Of a DNA stretch of 64,000 nt, positions 11,060 through 21,720 are shown piece after piece (position 1 is the first letter of the stretch; every line of letters begins with the position of its first letter). The translations under genes were made by a program, and so were the position numbers. The DNA lies in NCBI RefSeq assembly GCF_003073045.1, contig NC_037595.1, positions 4,204,227-4,268,226 on the forward strand, read 5' to 3'. This DNA comes from Pomacea canaliculata (lineage: Eukaryota; Mollusca; Gastropoda; Architaenioglossa; Ampullariidae). Below the pieces are notes generated by a model that saw only the letters and a program-made list of their open reading frames with translations, did no database searches and was not told the origin of the DNA.

Positions 11060-11650
11060 GTGCATCAATCACCATCTTTTGTGTAAACGTATTCCCTTAC
11101 TTATTTTTCCATTTTTTTCTGTTTTACTTGTATTGTTTCTTGACCTAAAGACTATAAGTGTGAGTTGTCAATAAATGTTTCATCATCTTTTGTTTAGTAA
11201 GTGCTTTTCTTGAGAGATCTTACTCTTTTGTTTGTTTCTATGTTTTCAGCATTCGTAATTCTTGTCCAAGATTTACCGCTAAAATCTGAAAGTGTGTAGA
11301 GCTCGTGGTATGATCACATACAACTGGTGCAAGATGACAGTAGCAAACTTAGTGATAAACATGTTAGCGTCCTCGCAAGAAATTTCTCCAACTCTAGAAT
11401 CGCGCGAGGGACTTGGGGGTGGAGACTGGCAGGACAGCTTCACAATTGTGACGTTAAGGCCAGAACAACAGGCCCGATGCAAGTTAGATAAATAGAGGTG
11501 GGCAGTGGTCAGCGAAAGGGGACAATGAAGGGACGCCATTTTGTCCGTTTTGACGAATTGACAGTGAAACGATTTTTTTTGGTCAACATTTGTGACAAAT
11601 TCTTTGCAGTAAATAAATACATGTATTAAAATCATGTATATCCTTTGCTT
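11060..11650. repeat. Duplicated segment (pairs with 32790-33840)
   Basis: Starts ATCAATCACCATCTTTTGTG and includes CAAGATTTACCGCTAAAATC and AGGCCAGAACAACAGGCCCG. The same landmarks recur in order at 32790-33840, where about 400 bases of the 8511-type segment are inserted. The block also carries the tail of an E1 exon (CCAGAACCAC before GTGAGTAC near 11025), which recurs at about 32768. Confidence 0.75.
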
Positions 11651-11714
11651 CTATATAATAAACTTCATCTGGTTGTTTCATCATCTGGGTGGGGTTGGGG
11701 GAGAAGATGGCTTA

Positions 11715-11904
11715 AAAAAAAAAAAAAGAAAACAGGCATTTCTTCAGACTTCTTAGATCTATCACTGACGTTTTATCTGAGATTGTATTGGATCTCCACA
11801 TGGAGCTACATAATGTATCTTATAAGTTTCTAAAGAAATTGGATGCTTCTCATCTGAGAGAGCCAACCCCTCCCCAGGACACAGTTACAGCTGGTTCCCA
11901 GTAG
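11715..11904 (+). pseudogene. B-type helical-domain exon, degenerate
   Basis: In the frame ending at TAG 11902 it reads NRHFFRLLRSITDVL, DLHMELHNVSYKFLKKLDAS and a TAGSQ end. It is a close copy of the better-preserved ORF at 33854-34069. A run of A (LKKKK) at the start replaces the MWRRWIKKK opening and shifts the frame, so no start codon is joined to it. Confidence 0.6.
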
Positions 11905-11955
11905 AGCCAGCAGAAAAGGTCAACCATCATAAAGCCAGTAACTAATTGTTTGCAC

Positions 11956-13163
11956 CAAACCCAGAAGAGTCACAGCGAGGTAGGAGTGATTCTGCCCCAT
12001 CAAAGAGAGGGAAGAAGAATATAAAAAAGGAGAAAAACAAAGCATTCTTCTCGTTAATGGCAAGCCTGACATCAAAACTTCCAGTGGAGATTCTTCAATA
12101 TCTCTATCTGCAAGTACATAAAATATGCCACCACACCGTGCTTCAATATCAAGCTGCCGAAAAAGCTTCATCTCCCCTTCCTGGAGACTAATCAAAGAAA
12201 AATTAGATGAACAAGCCTCTTTAAGTGGCGTCTTATAACGTCTTATTCATCTACACATATCCTCGTGGAAGGTCGCAGACGGTGCGTAGGCCACAGAGGC
12301 AAATGGGGGACGACCAGCTACGACCTTGGAAGAATCCTTTACACAAAATCGCTATCCCGATATGGCTGCTCGCGCTGATATTGAAAGGAAGACAGGACTG
12401 CCAGCAGCCAGGGTCCGGGTAAGCACAGTAAATAGTAAACGCCTAGTCCAGTGATTCTCAAAGTATTTCGGACTGCGGACCACTTTACTTAAGTACAAAA
12501 TATGGCGGACCACCAAGGCCTAAAAATCACTCTGTATTATATGAATTTCAAAAATCAAAATGACAATCTCAGGTATGGCCGCGAAACAGGATCACAGCCC
12601 TGACTTCAGTGTTGCTGACCTCCTTCTGTGTCTGATGATATTTGTATGTAAATATATCTGAAATGGAAGGGTGCTGATTCCTTAGGATTGTGGAATTGGG
12701 AATATAAGTGTTAATCATATATCGACAACGACAACGACGACGACGGCTATTTTTATCTTATTATTATTATAGCACTACGACTCAAAGAGACACGTATTAA
12801 CATTGTGGTTCTTCCTTCCAGACCTGGTTTTCAAACCGCCGTCGTAAACTACGACAGAGGCCGCCTGCTCGACGAAAAAGAAAGAAAGCCGCAAAGTTCC
12901 GTCTACATTTGTCAGGTAGAGACGCGAAACAGGATCGCTTTCTTATTCAGTATATAAAACTATATATATATATTTTTTTTTTGAACGTACGTAAATTTGT
13001 ATTCAAAAGAAGAAAACAACAGAGACCAGAATCCAGTTTCCTTCGTCCAATTGTTTCCCGGTTAAAAACAACACTAAAGCACGTCTTACTTTTGTTTGAA
13101 CAGTTTCCATCCATTAAGCGGGCAGCTTTAACAGCCACTTGTCCTGTGACTGGTGACCCCTGA
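11956..13163 (+). pseudogene. Homeobox gene copy, frameshifted and missing an E3 acceptor
   Basis: E2 (about 11956-12190) is intact through NPEESQRGRSDS and AFFSLMASLTSKLPVEIL. E3 (about 12258-12418) reads RRPQRQMGDDQLRPWKNPLHK. One base run later, in another frame, it reads NRYPDMAARADIERKTGLPA and RVR, then a GTAAGC donor. The break falls in the same A-run as in the 8.8-kb copy. Compared with that copy, about 45 bases holding the E3 splice acceptor are deleted. E4 (12822 on) follows TTCCAG, reads TWFSNRRRKLRQRP, and stays open to 13163 through low-complexity sequence. Residue 50 is Ser. Intron 3 carries a GCGGACCAC-containing hAT-like fragment, also present in the 8.9-kb copy. Confidence 0.75.
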
Positions 13164-13681
13164 CCCAAGGTAATTTTTGTAATTTGTTCAAAGAAATTGT
13201 CACAAGAGTGTGTGAGGTGGACTTGACAGCAGCATGCCCTTACATTTATAGGGACACCTGTGCGTACCATGTGCAGGTATACAAATTTGAAAAATGGCTA
13301 TCGAGCGTGCGCTCTGACATTCAGAAAATAGAACCATAAAACATCCTTTCTTCCTAATCCAAAGACATGATGCTTGAGGAGAAGAAATCGATCATCGCTC
13401 ATTAGTTCGCCCAAGTAAGTCAAGGCTAATGACTCCAACATGACATTCACATCACCTGTCCGAAATAACGGTTTCATCAGACATGGTCCTTGATAAAAAA
13501 ACTTCTTTTAGATGTGTGAATGTGGGAGGGAGGTATACTTCAAAACATAAAGTATTTTCTTATTATCTGTCGAAATTGATAATTGATCCCCCTCAGCACA
13601 GAAAAAATTATTATTGTGCTGATTCCTTAGGATTGTGGAATTGGGAATATAAGTGTTAATCATATATCGACAACGAGAACG

Positions 13682-13711
13682 AGGTGGTTCTGCAAACGCC
13701 GGGCAAAGTGA
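13682..13711 (+). pseudogene. Decayed recognition-helix exon (E4)
   Basis: Reads RWFCKRRAK and then TGA. It aligns to the 23612 exon (TWFCNRRAKW), with the essential Asn51 changed to Lys and Trp56 changed to a stop. The leader (CATATATCGACAACGA) is shared with 12.7, 23.6 and 26.9 kb. It has no E3 partner. Confidence 0.7.
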
Positions 13712-14652
13712 TGGCGGAGGAGAAGAGCTACCTCCGCCGCCAGAAAAATCCTTACAGTAAGATTTAGAGGTAGGCCTGCGAAACAGGATCGCTTTCTTAT
13801 TCAGTAGATATATATATATATTATTTGAACGTACGTAAATTTGTATTCAAAAGACTAACAGAGTCGCCATTTTATATGAATGTTATAATTATGCAGCTAA
13901 TATTCTTTGGTTTCCATCCGGCCAAATCCCACCTATCCTTCGTTAATACAAAAGGAATGTACACACATAAAGAGCTGGCTCTTCAAACAGGTGTCACATG
14001 CAGAGAAACTAATGTTGTATCACGACAAAATAGCTTGCCCATCAAACATATGCCACTTGCAGAGAAACTACCATAGAGACCAGAATCCAGTTTCACAATC
14101 TATTGCTAATTCTAACACTTTTAGGCCTTAAATCTAGTTAGGTAATCAGTTTGATAGAAACACAGTGTACAACATACATTTATAAATTTTAAAAACCGAA
14201 GTTGTTTTAAACTGTTGAAGCCAAATTTCATTCCTCACAATGTTTCGTAAACGCTTGTGCAAGACATCTAAATATTAGTTTAGGAAACATTTGAAAAGAA
14301 GCACGTTTCTAAGGTTGCTTTTCATAACAGTTTTAAAAGTTAGAAACATGTTTTGCCACTAACCCCTAATAGGAGTGCCTGCTGGAGACTTTTCTATTCG
14401 GGAAAGAGCATAGGTGCCCCCGACAATCAACTGTAATCAGCTTGATATCTTATATCTTATATCAGCTGAAACTCTGTGGATCTACACATGGAGATACACC
14501 ATGTTTGCTATAATGCGGTAAAGAAATTCAAGGCTTCTCTTCCTGAAGAGCCAACGGCTCCCCAAGGCCCAAGTTCAACTGAATAGTACCAATGTACCCA
14601 CACACACATGTGCATACCTAGACACATTCAGTCTTTTTTAAATTATTTGCAG

Positions 14653-14881
14653 GAAAACCCAGGGGGGAGTGATAGTTCAGCAAAAAGGAGCAGGTTAAGA
14701 AACAAAAGGTCTCGCAATGAAGCATTCTTTGCAATGATGGCCAGCCTCACAGAAGTTTTGCCTGAGGAAACATTGAGAGACACGAGATTGCTCATTCACA
14801 ATTTTTGCCATCACATTGTAAGTGAGTACAACAGTGGATTGCAAGCCTCATCTGCAACTGCCCCTGTTGCTTGGTCAACAG
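14653..14881 (+). CDS. E2 helical-domain exon, intact
   Basis: The best-preserved E2 exon. It starts after TTATTTGCAG and ends one base into a codon (ACA G) before GTGGGT. It encodes 76 residues: ENPGGSDSS, a Lys/Arg-rich linker, RNEAFFAMMASLTEVLPEE, a second helix with RLLIHNFCHHIVSEYN, and an Ala/Ser tail. The phase-1 end matches the two-base start of most E3 homeobox exons, which supports a joined E2-E3-E4 product of about 180 residues. The frame is also open upstream to an in-frame ATG at 14608, so the exon might act as a first exon. The domain is not one I recognise; two amphipathic helices suggest a protein-protein contact module. Confidence 0.7.
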
Positions 14882-15545
14882 GTGGGTACCATGTTTGACT
14901 GGTTATATCTCCTAGACCTCTTGAGATAACAGAAAGTTCTTATGACATGGATTAGATTACTGTCTCTTTTATAAAAACACTAACAGTTTTGTTATATGAC
15001 ATATGGAATTGTGTGTATGCCTTTTTCAATACTTGTACGTTTTTCATTCAAAACATTGATTAAAATCCAAATTTTTCTTTGTAGGTACCGAGGCTGGAGG
15101 TCAGGATACCTTTTTAAGTCTTTTTATTAATATTTCGAAGATAAGCCCGGCGCCTGGCAGAAGTCTGCCAAAAAAAAAAAAAAAAAGGAGGGAGGGAGCT
15201 GGAAACACCAGCCTCCCCAAACCCCTTTTTTCAGGTGATAACCAGCATAATTAAAAAGCTTCTACAAAGGGAGCTCATGAAATTGGAGCTTGAAATACAC
15301 GCTGTATGATTAGAAGTGTTCAAAAACACTTCCAGTCAACAGAGGACAACAATAATTCCCAAAAGGGACTTCATGCAATTAGAACTGATCGAAAATACAC
15401 ACCCTGTGTGTAAATACTGTTGAGAAACACTTCCGTTCACAACAGCAGGACAATTATCAAGAGCAGTCATTACAGTCACCAGAGCAGGAGAATTCACGCC
15501 CGCCTCCTAGATACATTAATTAAGTCTTTTTTAAATTATTTGCAG

Positions 15546-15690
15546 ATAAACATAGATGAGCCATCTCCCGGGGGTAGTGATCCTCCCCTCCCCAAGGGGG
15601 GAAAAAGAATCAAAAGAAGGATGAAATCAAACACTTTTTTAAGTTGAAGAAATCTCTCATCAACTGTCTGCCTGTGGAGATAGGGATCTC
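15546..15690 (+). pseudogene. E2-class exon (NIDEPSPGGSD type), frameshifted
   Basis: Starts after TTTGCAG and reads NIDEPSPGGSDPPLPKGGKR, then KSNTF, followed by a TGA two codons later. One more T in the run of six would give SNTFFKLKKSLINCLPVEI, which fits the E2 motif. Three more copies (24057, 27400 and 30177) have the same six-T run, so the lesion either predates the duplications or recurs systematically. Confidence 0.65.
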
Positions 15691-15980
15691 TGTTTTCTGC
15701 TTTCTTTGTGACAGTTTTATGTGTAGAAAAGGAACAATCTTACTTGAAACTTGCATGAGAACTCACTTTTATTGTAATCTATACAGAATCGGGTATATGA
15801 AGTGAAGTTTTTAAAAAGTTTTTCAGGCACCTTGCCTAACAATGTTACACACACACACCCCACAACCCCCCCCAAAAATAAAAATAAATTTGTAAAAATT
15901 AGCGCGTATCGAAATTCCTTATCTATGCTTGTGTTTTGAACGAGTGAGTCAGTAACGGGGTGGGGGAGAAGGGGTGTATA

Positions 15981-16139
15981 CAGGGCCGTGCTTAGGGGCA
16001 GGCGGACGAGGCATCTGCCTAGGGCCCCGCGCTTTTGATTGATATGGTAACTAGGCATATGGAAAACCGTGTGATCGTGGCGTGAGGGCCCCGCACATGC
16101 GCTTTGCCTCGGGCCCCGCGGGGGCTAAGAACAGGCCTG
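15981..16139. mobile_element. hAT-like MITE, GC-rich
   Basis: Starts CAGGGCCGTGCTTAGGGGC and ends with the inverted form of CAGGCCTGTTCTTAGCCCC. It is very GC-rich compared with its surroundings. The flanks share GGTGTG but show no perfect 8-bp duplication. Confidence 0.6.
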
Positions 16140-16177
16140 GGTGTGATAAAGGACTAGCAATGGGAAAGGGTGTAAGG

Positions 16178-16349
16178 CCGCGGTTCTCAAACGGTTGGGC
16201 GCGAAGGTGGTCATTTTTTTAAAGTTTCTTATACCAGTATTAGTGAAATTAGCTTACATTGCTGGCTAAGGGGTGGTAAGCTTACATTGCTGGCTAAGGT
16301 ACCTTTGTTCGTCAGGAGGGCGTCACAAGTAAAAGGTTGAGAACCACTG
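16178..16349. mobile_element. hAT MITE with 8-bp target-site duplication
   Basis: Flanked on both sides by GTGTAAGG (16170-16177 and 16350-16357). The ends are inverted: CCGCGGTTCTCAAACGG on the left and CAGTGGTTCTCAACC from the right end reverse-complemented. An internal direct repeat of CTTACATTGCTGGCTAAGG is present. An 8-bp duplication is the hallmark of hAT elements. It lies inside, or at the edge of, LINE-derived sequence. Confidence 0.85.
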
Positions 16350-16357
16350 GTGTAAGG

Positions 16358-16480
16358 AGTCATGTTTACGGAAGAGGTGTGTTTTCAGTGCACGTGTACA
16401 GAATTCAATAGCGGGTAGGTGGCGGATATGGAAAGGGAAAGAGTTGCATTGTTTGACTGTACAATAGCTAAACATCCTGT
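16358..16480 (-). mobile_element. LINE reverse-transcriptase 3' end fragment
   Basis: The minus strand reads NSFPFHIRHLPAIEFCTRAL and then KTHLFR, the C-terminal WNSLP..LR....FK..LKTHLF signature of CR1/L2/RTE-type non-LTR retrotransposons. The rest of the element is missing or unrecognisable. Confidence 0.7.
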
Positions 16481-17186
16481 GGCCATATGTTGACAGGAAA
16501 AGTAAAAAGACGATCATCAGACGAGGAGAGGAGTTGTCTAGCTGGAACGACCGATTTCAATAATAATCATGCAAGACTTCACGTGACACAGCACCTTTAC
16601 TCGTGTTGTAAACTCATGTTATTTTCGGCATGGGGGGGGGGGAGGCACAAGTGTAGGTCATTACAAAATGACGGGTTGGAAACTGCATGACTGTTAGGTA
16701 ATAAGTGAAAACAGTAGTTTGGTGTGCATGGTAAAAAGGAATGGACCAATTCCGAATGAAAGAGCAAGTGGATCTGATGACTTATTATTGACATCAGCTT
16801 GACTAGTCAGGAAGTCTCCCAATCAGCGTGCAACGGTTCTGTAGATTCTGGAGGTCAAGAATTGGACTGTCATCAGACGTGTCATATGCCATCTTTGACC
16901 TGTCACACAAAACAAAGTGTCTATCCTTTTGTGTAAGCAAAGGGAGTTTTCCCACTCATCGTCCGGAGCAAGATGCAAACGCACCTGTGACTTTCCGAAG
17001 ACGACTGCAGTAGTCACAGGGTACAGAGCCCCTTGTCTCAGTGAAACATCACAGTTGTGACCTAACTCTAGTCAGCAATTCATACTCTACACAACAACAG
17101 ATATCAAGAAACCAAAAGCACCACAGCGTCTGTGCAAAGGTAAAAAGTTACGACTGTATAGTTTCCTACAGAGAGGCTGGCTCAGT

Positions 17187-17686
17187 TCACACCACATTGT
17201 ACGCAGGATACATGTCTTTTAACTCTCGACATTTTACTCGAGATATTTTACTGCTTGACATTCCGCGACCTATCCGGTGGTTGTGGAAAGGCGAGAAACA
17301 TGTATCAAGATCATATACGTGAGCAAGGACCTCCTTGGTCTGTCTGGGCACGGGGGCAGTGAATCCTTCGAAGGACGTCGTTGCCAAACGATAGACAACG
17401 GTATTTCTCACACCATGGGCTACTTTCACGTAGTCGCACAAAGACCTGGTGTATGAGCTGTCACTGGTGTACATAAAGACGTCGATGGAAGGGTAACGGA
17501 TGCTGGTGTCGTTGGTACCGACAATGCTAGGGACGCAGCCGTTGTAATTGCGGCCGCTGGCAGTTGGGACGGTGAAGTTTTCAGGACAGACTTTGGGAAT
17601 GCTGTAGGTGCTGCTGGAGAAGAATTTCCAGTGAACTTTAGTAAAAATGCGGAGGGAGTAGCCGTGTATATTAGTGTTTTACGCCG
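17187..17686 (-). CDS. Unknown open reading frame, possible exon
   Basis: The minus strand stays open for about 166 codons from 17686 down to 17187. That is unusual for this AT-rich repeat DNA. It contains SSSTYSIPKVCPENFTV, GCVPSIVGTNDTS, a Tyr/Ser-rich stretch and LATTSFEGFTAPVPR, with Cys residues and N-x-S/T sequons suggestive of an extracellular protein. No start codon lies near its upstream end, which runs into a SINE, so it may be an internal exon; GTATAT at about 17318 could be its donor. I do not recognise the family. It is the only coding-looking minus-strand sequence inside the homeobox array. Confidence 0.4.
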
Positions 17687-17846
17687 AGCCAGCAACTAAG
17701 ACTATATCACGGCAAGGCAGCCAGCCCTGTAAACAGATGTCACATGCAGAGAAAGAATAGCGTGCCCGAGACGAGAGCTGAACCCAGGACAGCCAACCCT
17801 CACTGTATTGGCGACAGTCGCTAACCATTGGACCAGCCCGAGTCAG
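17680..17846 (-). mobile_element. tRNA-derived SINE
   Basis: The minus strand begins near GGTCCAATGGTTAGCGACTG (A-box-like), has GGGTTCAGCTCTCG (B-box-like) and ends TTGCTGGCTCGGCGTAAAAC. A second copy lies at 57356-57525, and 3' tails lie at about 18937-18982 and 46338-46383. The tRNA-like head with a shared unrelated tail fits a Pol III SINE. Confidence 0.75.
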
Positions 17847-18075
17847 AGAAAAGAGAACTAGTAGGATATAAAATTTTTTAATTTGATAGTAAAGCCCTAT
17901 CCTCTTTAACAAAGAAAATATTGCCGCCGATGGGAGAGACCTAAATAAGGAAAACGGAATTATCTGAAGCTTCGGACAGGTAATCAAAAAGTGTAAAACA
18001 GTAGAATTTTCCCTACACCAGCTCACTGACTCATTCTGCTTTGAAGAATGACTACACTACTGGTATCTTTTCAGG

Positions 18076-18196
18076 ATGCAATTTATATGGAGGGCGGCTA
18101 TTCGTCTCTATCGCTACATTGCGGGCTGGGTCTGGGGCCAGGAGGAGCCCCAGCAGCCTCAGGCGCAAGCTCCACCAGATCCAATACCACAACCCG
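18076..18196 (+). CDS. E1-class first exon a
   Basis: ATG immediately after TTTCAGG, 40 codons plus one base, then a strong GTGAGTAC donor. It encodes MQFIWRAAIRLYRYIAGW, a hydrophobic and basic amphipathic helix, then a Gln/Pro-rich tail. Paralogs b and d keep the frame and the residue character with different bases, which supports this frame over the overlapping ATGACTACAC frame. The phase-1 end (CCC G) fits the two-base start of E3 exons such as 22415. The peptide has no recognised domain. Confidence 0.6.
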
Positions 18197-18257
18197 GTGA
18201 GTACTTTAACACGCTGCGGTCGTATTTTTGTTGCCAGTGTTATTTTAGATGTACGTG

Positions 18258-18706
18258 TCTGTAAAATACTGACAACGTATAGTCTGAAGCTTCGGACAGG
18301 TAATCAAAAAGTGTAAAACAGTAAAATTTTCCCTACACCAGCTCACTGACTCACTCATTCTGCTTTGAAGAATGACTACACTACTGGTATCTTTTCAGGA
18401 TGCAATGCATATGGAAAGCGATTGTGCGGCTCTTCCGCTTTGTGACAAGATGGGTGTGGGGCCAGCTGGAACACCAGCCACAAGCTCCACCAGCTCCACC
18501 CGGTGAGTACTTTAACACGCTGCGGTCGTATTTTTGTTGCCAGTGTTATTTTAGATGTACGTGTCTGTAAAATACTGACAACGTATAGTCTGAAGCTTCG
18601 GACAGGTAATCAAAAAGTGTAAAACAGTAAAATTTTCCCTACACCAGCTCACTGACTCACTCTACTTTGAAGAATGACTACACTACTGGTATCGTTTCAG
18701 AATACA
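18258..18706 (+). repeat. Tandem leader units in front of E1 exons
   Basis: The leader described at 7236-7375 occurs here twice in tandem (18258-18399 and 18565-18706), about 307 bases apart, each followed by an E1 exon. A third, internally deleted leader is at about 17850-18075. Each unit carries the ACTGACTCACTC run and ends in TTTCAG. Confidence 0.65.
18400..18502 (+). CDS. E1-class first exon b
   Basis: Same leader, start context and donor (CCCG then GTGAGTAC) as copy a, 324 bases away. It encodes 34 residues beginning MQCIWKAIVRLFRFVTRW, then Gln/Pro. Substitutions relative to copy a are mostly conservative (Arg/Lys, Tyr/Phe). Confidence 0.6.
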
Positions 18707-18874
18707 ATGCAATATATATATATGGCGAGTAGCTGTGCGCCTAGTAATGTGACCTCGTTGAACCCTGATGTAAGTGACGACATTTTTAAGAATGCGTGTA
18801 TATGTGTCATCACGGATCTGAATAAGAGATTAGAAACGATCGAGGCTCTGTGCGTTGTCACAAAGGTCAACTGA
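18707..18874 (+). CDS. E1-like ORF c with a different body
   Basis: Shares the leader and the MQYIYM start, but instead of the Gln/Pro tail and donor it reads on as SSCAPSNVTSLNPDVSDDIF and KNACICVITDLNKRLETIE to a TGA. The body is acidic and helical, so this copy may be a self-contained 55-residue ORF or a fusion with another exon. The ATGACTACAC start 33 bases upstream is in the same frame here. Function unknown. Confidence 0.4.
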   Translation: MQYIYMASSCAPSNVTSLNPDVSDDIFKNACICVITDLNKRLETIEALCVVTKVN

Positions 18875-19059
18875 TAAAAAGGTAAGACATTGTTTATGAT
18901 TATACATTATTACTAGTAGTAGTGGTTTGTTTGTTTATTTGTGTTTTATGCCGTGTTAGCAACTGTGGCCATATCACGGCAAAAAGCAGTTGTAAATGTA
19001 AAAGTTTTGGAATAAAACTGCCCAAGGCTACCAACACACCAAAAAGAAAAGAGAACTAC

Positions 19060-19265
19060 CCAGCAAACACACTAAGATTGGGCCGAGCTTGGTGCCTCCT
19101 TGGTCTGCCTTGATACCAATATTGGCTTTTCCTTGGTCTTTTCATTGGATCTTCATTGGAGGTGATAGTTTGGCCATGCTTGGGCCAAGATTGGGCCAGT
19201 CTTGGTGGAATCTTGGTACTAATGTACCGCCCATCTTATCCCAATCTTGGGCCATTCATGCATTG
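19060..19265. repeat. Quasi-periodic TTGGGCCAAG-type repeat
   Basis: Short variants of TTGGGCCAAGATTGGGCC and CTTGGTGGAATCTTGGT recur every 10-25 bases. The tract has partial dyad symmetry (CCAATCTTGG against CCAAGATTGG). It is not coding in any convincing frame. It may be the terminal repeat of a DNA transposon. Confidence 0.4.
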
Positions 19266-19687
19266 CCCAGAGAAACCCCACATTCAACCAATAATGCCCC
19301 AATGATGTATTTGGTGGTATATATTAACCCTACTTTGCTGCGGTGTTGTAGCTGAAGACAGCTTGGTTCGATACGTCTAAAACATTGTCATTTGTTTTGG
19401 TCTGTAAAACGTCCTTCAGTTGACAAGTCATTAGAACAAGACTAACAGTAGCTATATAGTAGGATACCAAAATTTTTAATTTGATAGTAAAGCCCCACTC
19501 ATTCTGGTTTGAAGAATGACTACACTATTTTTTTTCTCTATTATAGTTGCGTGCGTGTGCGTGTGTGGATTGGGGGTGGGGACTACATGTGTGCATCTAT
19601 TTTGCGCAATGAGCATTTTTTTTAAATGGATAACTGCGCGTTATAAATATTCATTATCATCATCATCACTACTGGTATCTTTTCAGC

Positions 19688-19808
19688 ATGCAATTTATAT
19701 GGAGAACAATTCGGACACTGTTTCGATATGCAGCCCGATGGGCATTGACACGGCTGGAGCTCCAGCCACCCCAGCCATCCCAGGAGCCACAGCCAAATCC
19801 TCCTCCCG
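19688..19808 (+). CDS. E1-class first exon d
   Basis: ATG after TTTCAGC, 40 codons plus one base, then GTGAGTAT. It begins MQFIWRTIRTLFRYAARW and continues with a Leu/Glu turn and a Gln/Pro-rich tail. It shares AARWALTRLELQ with the 23921 and 27264 copies. It is the last E1 exon before the homeobox exons at 20.4 and 22.4 kb. Confidence 0.6.
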
Positions 19809-20204
19809 GTGAGTATTTTAACAGGCTGGGTAGTATTTTTATTGTCAGTGTTAGTTTAGCTGTACGTGTCATTAACAAAGGTCATTGTAATTATCAGGGT
19901 CATTACTTTTAGATTAAGCATTCTCTCTCTCTCACACACACTGATGTACCTAAATGCCCATCGCTTACGAGTTGCTGTCAACTCTGCTAATGAAGCTAAA
20001 CTTTAAAAGACTCTAGACCTTTCTAGTTTGCGCCTTGAGGTCACTGTCATCAATCTTGCCTTTGCTCTGAGTGGAGTTTTCTAGAAGAGGAAATTAGGAA
20101 CCGTAGACTTGTTCACTCAATAATAGGAGTTGCTGTGTCATAAGTAGCAGCTCGCCGGTTCACGTCCGCGGTTAAAACGCAACGAAGACAGTTCTTGCTT
20201 TTAC

Positions 20205-20310
20205 CACCTGGGGAGACTGGTGGCGAAACCTTGAAGGAAGGATTCGACTTTTATTCCCACATAGAAGGAAATTACAGCTGATCTTCCAAGAATAGCAAAA
20301 GTTCAATTGG
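20205..20310 (+). repeat. Partial copy of the 21.7-kb helical ORF
   Basis: Contains GGAGACTGGTGGCGAAACC and TTACAGCTGATCTTCCAAGA, as in the ORF at 21721-21930. It then breaks into an 80-base segment (20315-20390) that is an inverted copy of sequence at about 39465-39535 and 42960-43045. It is a chimera of pieces rather than an exon. Confidence 0.6.
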
Positions 20311-20399
20311 AACGAACGAAAGAACGCGCAATTGTCCGACCCGCTGGTGAGTTGGAGAGAGCGAAAGACAAGAGGCACCGGCGTCGTCGTGACAATTAG

Positions 20400-20754
20400 C
20401 AACAGCAGCAACAACAGCAACAGCCACAACCACAAGAGCAACATCAACAGCAACCACAGCCTGCACCTCAACGCCACACCAAAACAAAGCTGAAAAGATG
20501 GAAAAAGATCATGCTGATTCAAAGTTTTAAGAAGTGCCACTACGCGACTTCCGACGTCCTGTTAGTACTTTCAAGACGAACAAAGCTACCTCAAAAATGG
20601 ATAAAGGTAGGCACAGTAAACAGGTCCGGTGTCTAGTCCACTAGTTGTTAACTAAACAGTCTTGACTTCAGAGACACGTATTAACATTGTGGTTCTTCCT
20701 TTCCAGCGCTGGTTCTGAACCAGAAGTTACTGGATGAGAAGGCAACAGCAATAA
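20400..20754 (+). pseudogene. Homeobox gene with Gln-rich arm and stop in helix 3
   Basis: E3 (20400-20606) is open for 69 codons: a Gln/Pro-rich N-terminus, RHTKTKLKRWKK, helix 1 IMLIQSF, the turn HYAT, helix 2 VLLVLSRRT, and LPQKWIK before a GTAGGC donor. All hydrophobic core positions (11, 16, 20, 25, 34, 40, 45) fit a homeodomain. E4 (20707-20754) starts RWF after TTCCAG, then TGA replaces residue 50, and the rest (TRSYWMRRQQQ) has lost Asn51. The gene as read cannot make a DNA-binding helix. E3 also starts in phase 0, unlike most E3 exons. The 6861 exon is its sister. Confidence 0.75.
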
Positions 20755-21154
20755 GCAGGTTGGGCATCACTGTTGTAAGCTATGAAAAGCAGAGTTAGCT
20801 CGATTTGTAAAGATACTACTAAGGACAGTGAATTAATTAAATTGATAAAACGTGTGTGTGGGAGATATTGTACACAGGGATGGATGGGAGTGCACTAATA
20901 TGTACATTACCCCCCGTGATAAAGAAATAGTAAAGAATACAGAATACCTGTGAAAGAGAGTGAAAGAGAACAAGAGAGTTTTTAAAAAGTTTTTCAGGCA
21001 CCTTGCCTAACAATGTTACACAAACACACCCCACACACACCCTACAAAATAAAAGTGTAAAAACAGTAAAATTTTCCCTACACCAGCTCACTGACTCACT
21101 CATTCTGCTTTAAAGAATTATAACACTACTTGTATCATTTCAGGATGGAATATT

Positions 21155-21470
21155 GCCCGAGATGAAATCTAAAACCACGACACCCATTTATCTTTATTCA
21201 TGATTGTAACGGACAAGTGTACAATAGAGGGGGGAAGGTTGACAACCGTGGTTGACCTGTTTTTGGTGGGAAGTGTGGGCCACGAAATTAAGTGAACTCC
21301 ACGTGCATGTCAGGCAGTGCTCACACCTGGTCTAGTGTGAACTGGGGAGGGAATTCAAGCTCGACCGTAAGCAGCCAGTGGGCGGCTGATCATAACTTGG
21401 TGGATTTGTGGTTTTTCTTCACCGACTCGCTGCTGCTGCGATCTCTGTGGACGTAATGCTGTGGATGTAT
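21155..21470. repeat. Duplicated segment (pairs with 34165-34450)
   Basis: Contains GAGATGAAATCTAAAACCAC, CATTTATCTTTATTCATGAT and GACTCGCTGCTGCTGCGATC. The same order recurs at 34165-34450. No coding function is visible. Confidence 0.7.
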
Positions 21471-21720
21471 TACGGGAGATGTACTAGTGTGTACTAGTGT
21501 GTACAAAATCAGCAAAAGAGGAGAAAGGGGAGTACATTGAAGTTTTTTGGTGGCCAAATGATAGCACACGTGATAATTTGGTTGAATTGACTATTAGTAG
21601 TGATGGAATTGACTGATGCTCAAATCAACAAGCCATCAGAAAATTTCATCTGGTTGTTTCCAATGTACCCCCTCACACATATGCATGACTAATAAAGTCT
21701 TCTTTTATTATTTGCAGAGA

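Noticed and set aside
15100..15420. Further homeobox exon near the CCTGGCAGAAG string
   Set aside because: The string resembles an E3 start, but the next bases are a poly-A tract with no helix 1.
20172..20540. A 122-codon minus-strand Leu-rich ORF
   Set aside because: It is the complement of the CAG/CAA-rich arm of the 20.4-kb homeobox exon and has no independent support.
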